Assembly: GCA_030627405.1 (NCBI GenBank) | Contig: DAOUSD010000112.1 | Coordinates: 1 to 6,342 of the forward strand | Length of the DNA: 6,342 nt | Source: Deltaproteobacteria bacterium | Lineage (GTDB): Bacteria; Desulfobacterota; Desulfobacteria; Desulfobacterales; ETH-SRB1 | Reading direction: 5' to 3' | Part shown: positions 5,099-6,342 of the stretch, in pieces | How the letters are laid out: every line of letters begins with the position of its first letter | How positions within the stretch are numbered: the stretch's first letter is position 1 | The notes under the pieces: generated by a model | The model's input: only the letters and a program-made list of their open reading frames with translations | Databases searched by the model: none | Told to the model about the DNA's origin: nothing | Program-made: the position numbers and the translations under genes

Positions 5099-6085
5099 AT
5101 GATTAAAAAAAAATACTATGCAAGAAGCCGATGCAAACTATCACCAATGCGCATTGTAATCTATATGTTGTTGATAATCATTTCTTATAGCTTTTTTTAC
5201 CCTCTTTCATCTTTTGCTGAACAAGTTATTACAATCAATGCTGATAAACAAATTCAATTTGCCGAGCAGTACTTTCGTGCCGGGGAATATTTCAGGGCTA
5301 TTGGAGAGTACAAACGGTTTATTCATTTTTTTCCTGATGATCACAGGCTGGAACTTGCAATGTATAAAATCGGGCTGTCTTATTTTAACGGAAAAAAATT
5401 CCAAGCAGCAATTGATGCCTTTAACGAACTTTTAGCCGAATTTCCTGCGACCAATTTTAGAGCAGAAGTCAGATTCAGGATAAGTGAATGTTTTATTAAA
5501 CTAAAGGACTATCTAAAGGCAATTGGGCGACTTAATGATATGGCGGATAAAGCCGAAAATATAGATGTCGCTGATCAGGCATATTACAGGCGTGGATGGA
5601 TATATCTTGAGACGTCTAAATGGGAAGAGGCTGAAAATTCTTTTAGACTAATCAGCAAGAAAAACCGGGATAAATATCGACTGGCAACTCTTTCTCATGA
5701 AATGAGCAAGAAAAAAGACTTAAAGACTAAAAGTCCGACGGCTGCGGGAATACTTGCTATTATTCCCGGCGCAGGTCATCTTTACTGTGGAAGATATAAA
5801 GATGCAAGCATAGCATTTATTTTTAATACTGCCCTGATCTATGCTGCCTATGAAGCATTTGACAATAATTTAGATGCTCTTGGCGGCATCATAACCTTTT
5901 TTGAACTTGGCTTTTACTCCGGCAACATATACAGCGCTGCAAACTGCGCCCACAAATACAACCGCAATGCCGATAAGAATTTTTTTGAATATCTGCGGCA
6001 AAATTCACGAATAAATCTTGGACTTCGTCCTGGTCAGGGGAAAAAGAAAGCGGCACTTGTATTATCTTATAATATTACATTTTAA
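5099..6085 (+). CDS. Exported TPR protein with C-terminal PGAG-type membrane domain
   Basis: The 328-residue product starts at ATG 5099, which has AAGGA (5090-5094) just upstream. In-frame ATGs at 5042 and 5057 would overlap the yidD gene and only lengthen a non-hydrophobic N-terminus. A signal peptide (hydrophobic about 18-36) probably ends at SSFA (37-40). Residues about 50-200 carry TPR-like helical repeats: QFAEQYFRAGEYFRAIGEYKRFIHFFP, then YKIGLSYFNGKKFQAAIDAFNELLAEFP, then FRISECFIKLKDYLKAIGRLNDM, then YYRRGWIYLETSKWEEAENSFRLI. These resemble BamD/YbgF-type outer-envelope TPRs. After a basic linker (203-212), residues 213-285 form a membrane-hairpin domain with the signature PGAGHLYCGR (223-232) and hydrophobic stretches at about 236-252 and 260-280. 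This is akin to PGAGxxYxGR domains seen in DUF5683-like proteins. Function is unknown; the 28-bp gap to yidD suggests that the two products act together at the membrane. Confidence 0.87.
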   Translation: MIKKKYYARSRCKLSPMRIVIYMLLIIISYSFFYPLSSFAEQVITINADKQIQFAEQYFRAGEYFRAIGEYKRFIHFFPDDHRLELAMYKIGLSYFNGKKFQAAIDAFNELLAEFPATNFRAEVRFRISECFIKLKDYLKAIGRLNDMADKAENIDVADQAYYRRGWIYLETSKWEEAENSFRLISKKNRDKYRLATLSHEMSKKKDLKTKSPTAAGILAIIPGAGHLYCGRYKDASIAFIFNTALIYAAYEAFDNNLDALGGIITFFELGFYSGNIYSAANCAHKYNRNADKNFFEYLRQNSRINLGLRPGQGKKKAALVLSYNITF

Positions 6086-6122
6086 ATAAAATCTTGTCTA
6101 TCCTGTCAGACTCTTTACTTAT

Positions 6123-6175
6123 TCGTTAATTGCTACGGACGACCAAAAAAAAGAATTATAAAAAACTCGTTAATT
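6123..6175. repeat. Short direct repeat TCGTTAATT
   Basis: The 9-mer TCGTTAATT occurs at 6123-6131 and 6167-6175 in the 116-bp gap between the last gene and the right-hand repeat. The rest of this gap is AT-rich, with no gene and no convincing terminator hairpin. The repeat may be chance. Confidence 0.35.
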
Positions 6176-6201
6176 CAGTATTGCCCCAATAAAAAGACAG
6201 T

Positions 6202-6342
6202 GATATATAGACTTTCAGATAATTAATTTCACAAGGCCGGAAGGAAGAAGGCGTATTAGTTATACGTCGACTACTGATAACGCAGTGAAATTATTCAACC
6301 TGTGCGGTTAGCCATTAGCGTTTAGCCGTTAGCATTGAAAAG
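6202..6342 (+). repeat. Right copy of 141-bp inverted repeat, running to the window edge
   Basis: Reverse complement of 39-179 (136/141). The match breaks on the inner side at 6201 but is still perfect at the last base of the window, so the true right boundary is not seen. It holds the same parts: TAATTTCAC (6224-6232) and GTGAAATTA (6285-6293) as a dyad, GTCGAC (6266-6271) between them, the GCTAAxx tract on the minus strand at 6306-6333, and a terminal GAAAAG. In the left copy GAAAAG is the start of the ribosome-binding site of an S23-type gene. Like the left copy, it sits 3' of a gene and points away from it, here 116 bp after the stop. Confidence 0.93.
6306..6333. repeat. Heptanucleotide tract, four GCTAAxx units (right, minus-strand reading)
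   Basis: Identical in reverse complement to 48-75. Both copies of the tract are base-for-base the same, while the middle of the 141-bp repeat has diverged. This suggests either recent duplication or constraint on the outer half. Confidence 0.85.

Noticed and set aside
39..6342. Classical composite transposon
   Set aside because: No transposase, integrase or resolvase gene is present between or within the repeats, and target-site duplications cannot be assessed because the right end is cut off.

Overview
The window looks like part of a Gram-negative, probably deltaproteobacterial (Desulfobacterota-like) chromosome. The grounds are a B12-dependent radical SAM gene, TRL-like lipoproteins, exported TPR proteins and an unusual YidD subfamily, in an AT-leaning background littered with small inverted-repeat elements. 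No rRNA, tRNA or strict taxonomic marker is present, so this placement is an inference.

Layout. Bases 1-30 (minus) hold the first ten codons of a gene of the four-helix-bundle / 23S rRNA intervening-sequence (S23) family. Bases 39-179 are one copy of a 141-bp repeat whose inverted partner fills 6202-6342, the right edge of the window (136/141 identical, no gaps). Between the copies lie two minus-strand genes, a YihY/BrkB-family membrane protein (171-1508) and a B12-binding radical SAM protein (1643-3094). A divergent promoter region (about 3095-3284) follows. Then come five plus-strand genes: two tandem TRL-like proteins (3285-3581, 3600-3962), a small exported TPR protein (4026-4538), a membrane-anchored YidD homologue (4657-5070), and an exported TPR protein with a C-terminal PGAGHLYCGR membrane domain (5099-6085).

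How it fits together. All five plus-strand genes encode proteins with export signals or an N-terminal membrane anchor, so 3285-6085 reads as a cell-envelope gene cluster. The two lipoprotein genes are clearly one transcription unit with a good sigma-70-type promoter. The last two genes (YidD and TPR/PGAG) are only 28 bp apart. A MITE-like inverted repeat lies between the third and fourth genes and may split the cluster into two units. Start codons were revised at three genes on ribosome-binding-site evidence: ATG 1508, TTG 3285 and ATG 5099.

The least ordinary thing here is the repeat pair. Each copy carries nested dyads and a four-unit tract of period 7 (GCTAAxx) that puts stop codons in all six reading frames. 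The left copy runs directly into the Shine-Dalgarno sequence of the S23-type gene. The right copy is cut by the window edge exactly at that same ribosome-binding-site sequence, so a second S23-type gene may begin just outside. The pair could be two outward-facing copies of a dispersed 'leader + four-helix-bundle gene' cassette, and it could support inversion of the 6-kb segment between them.
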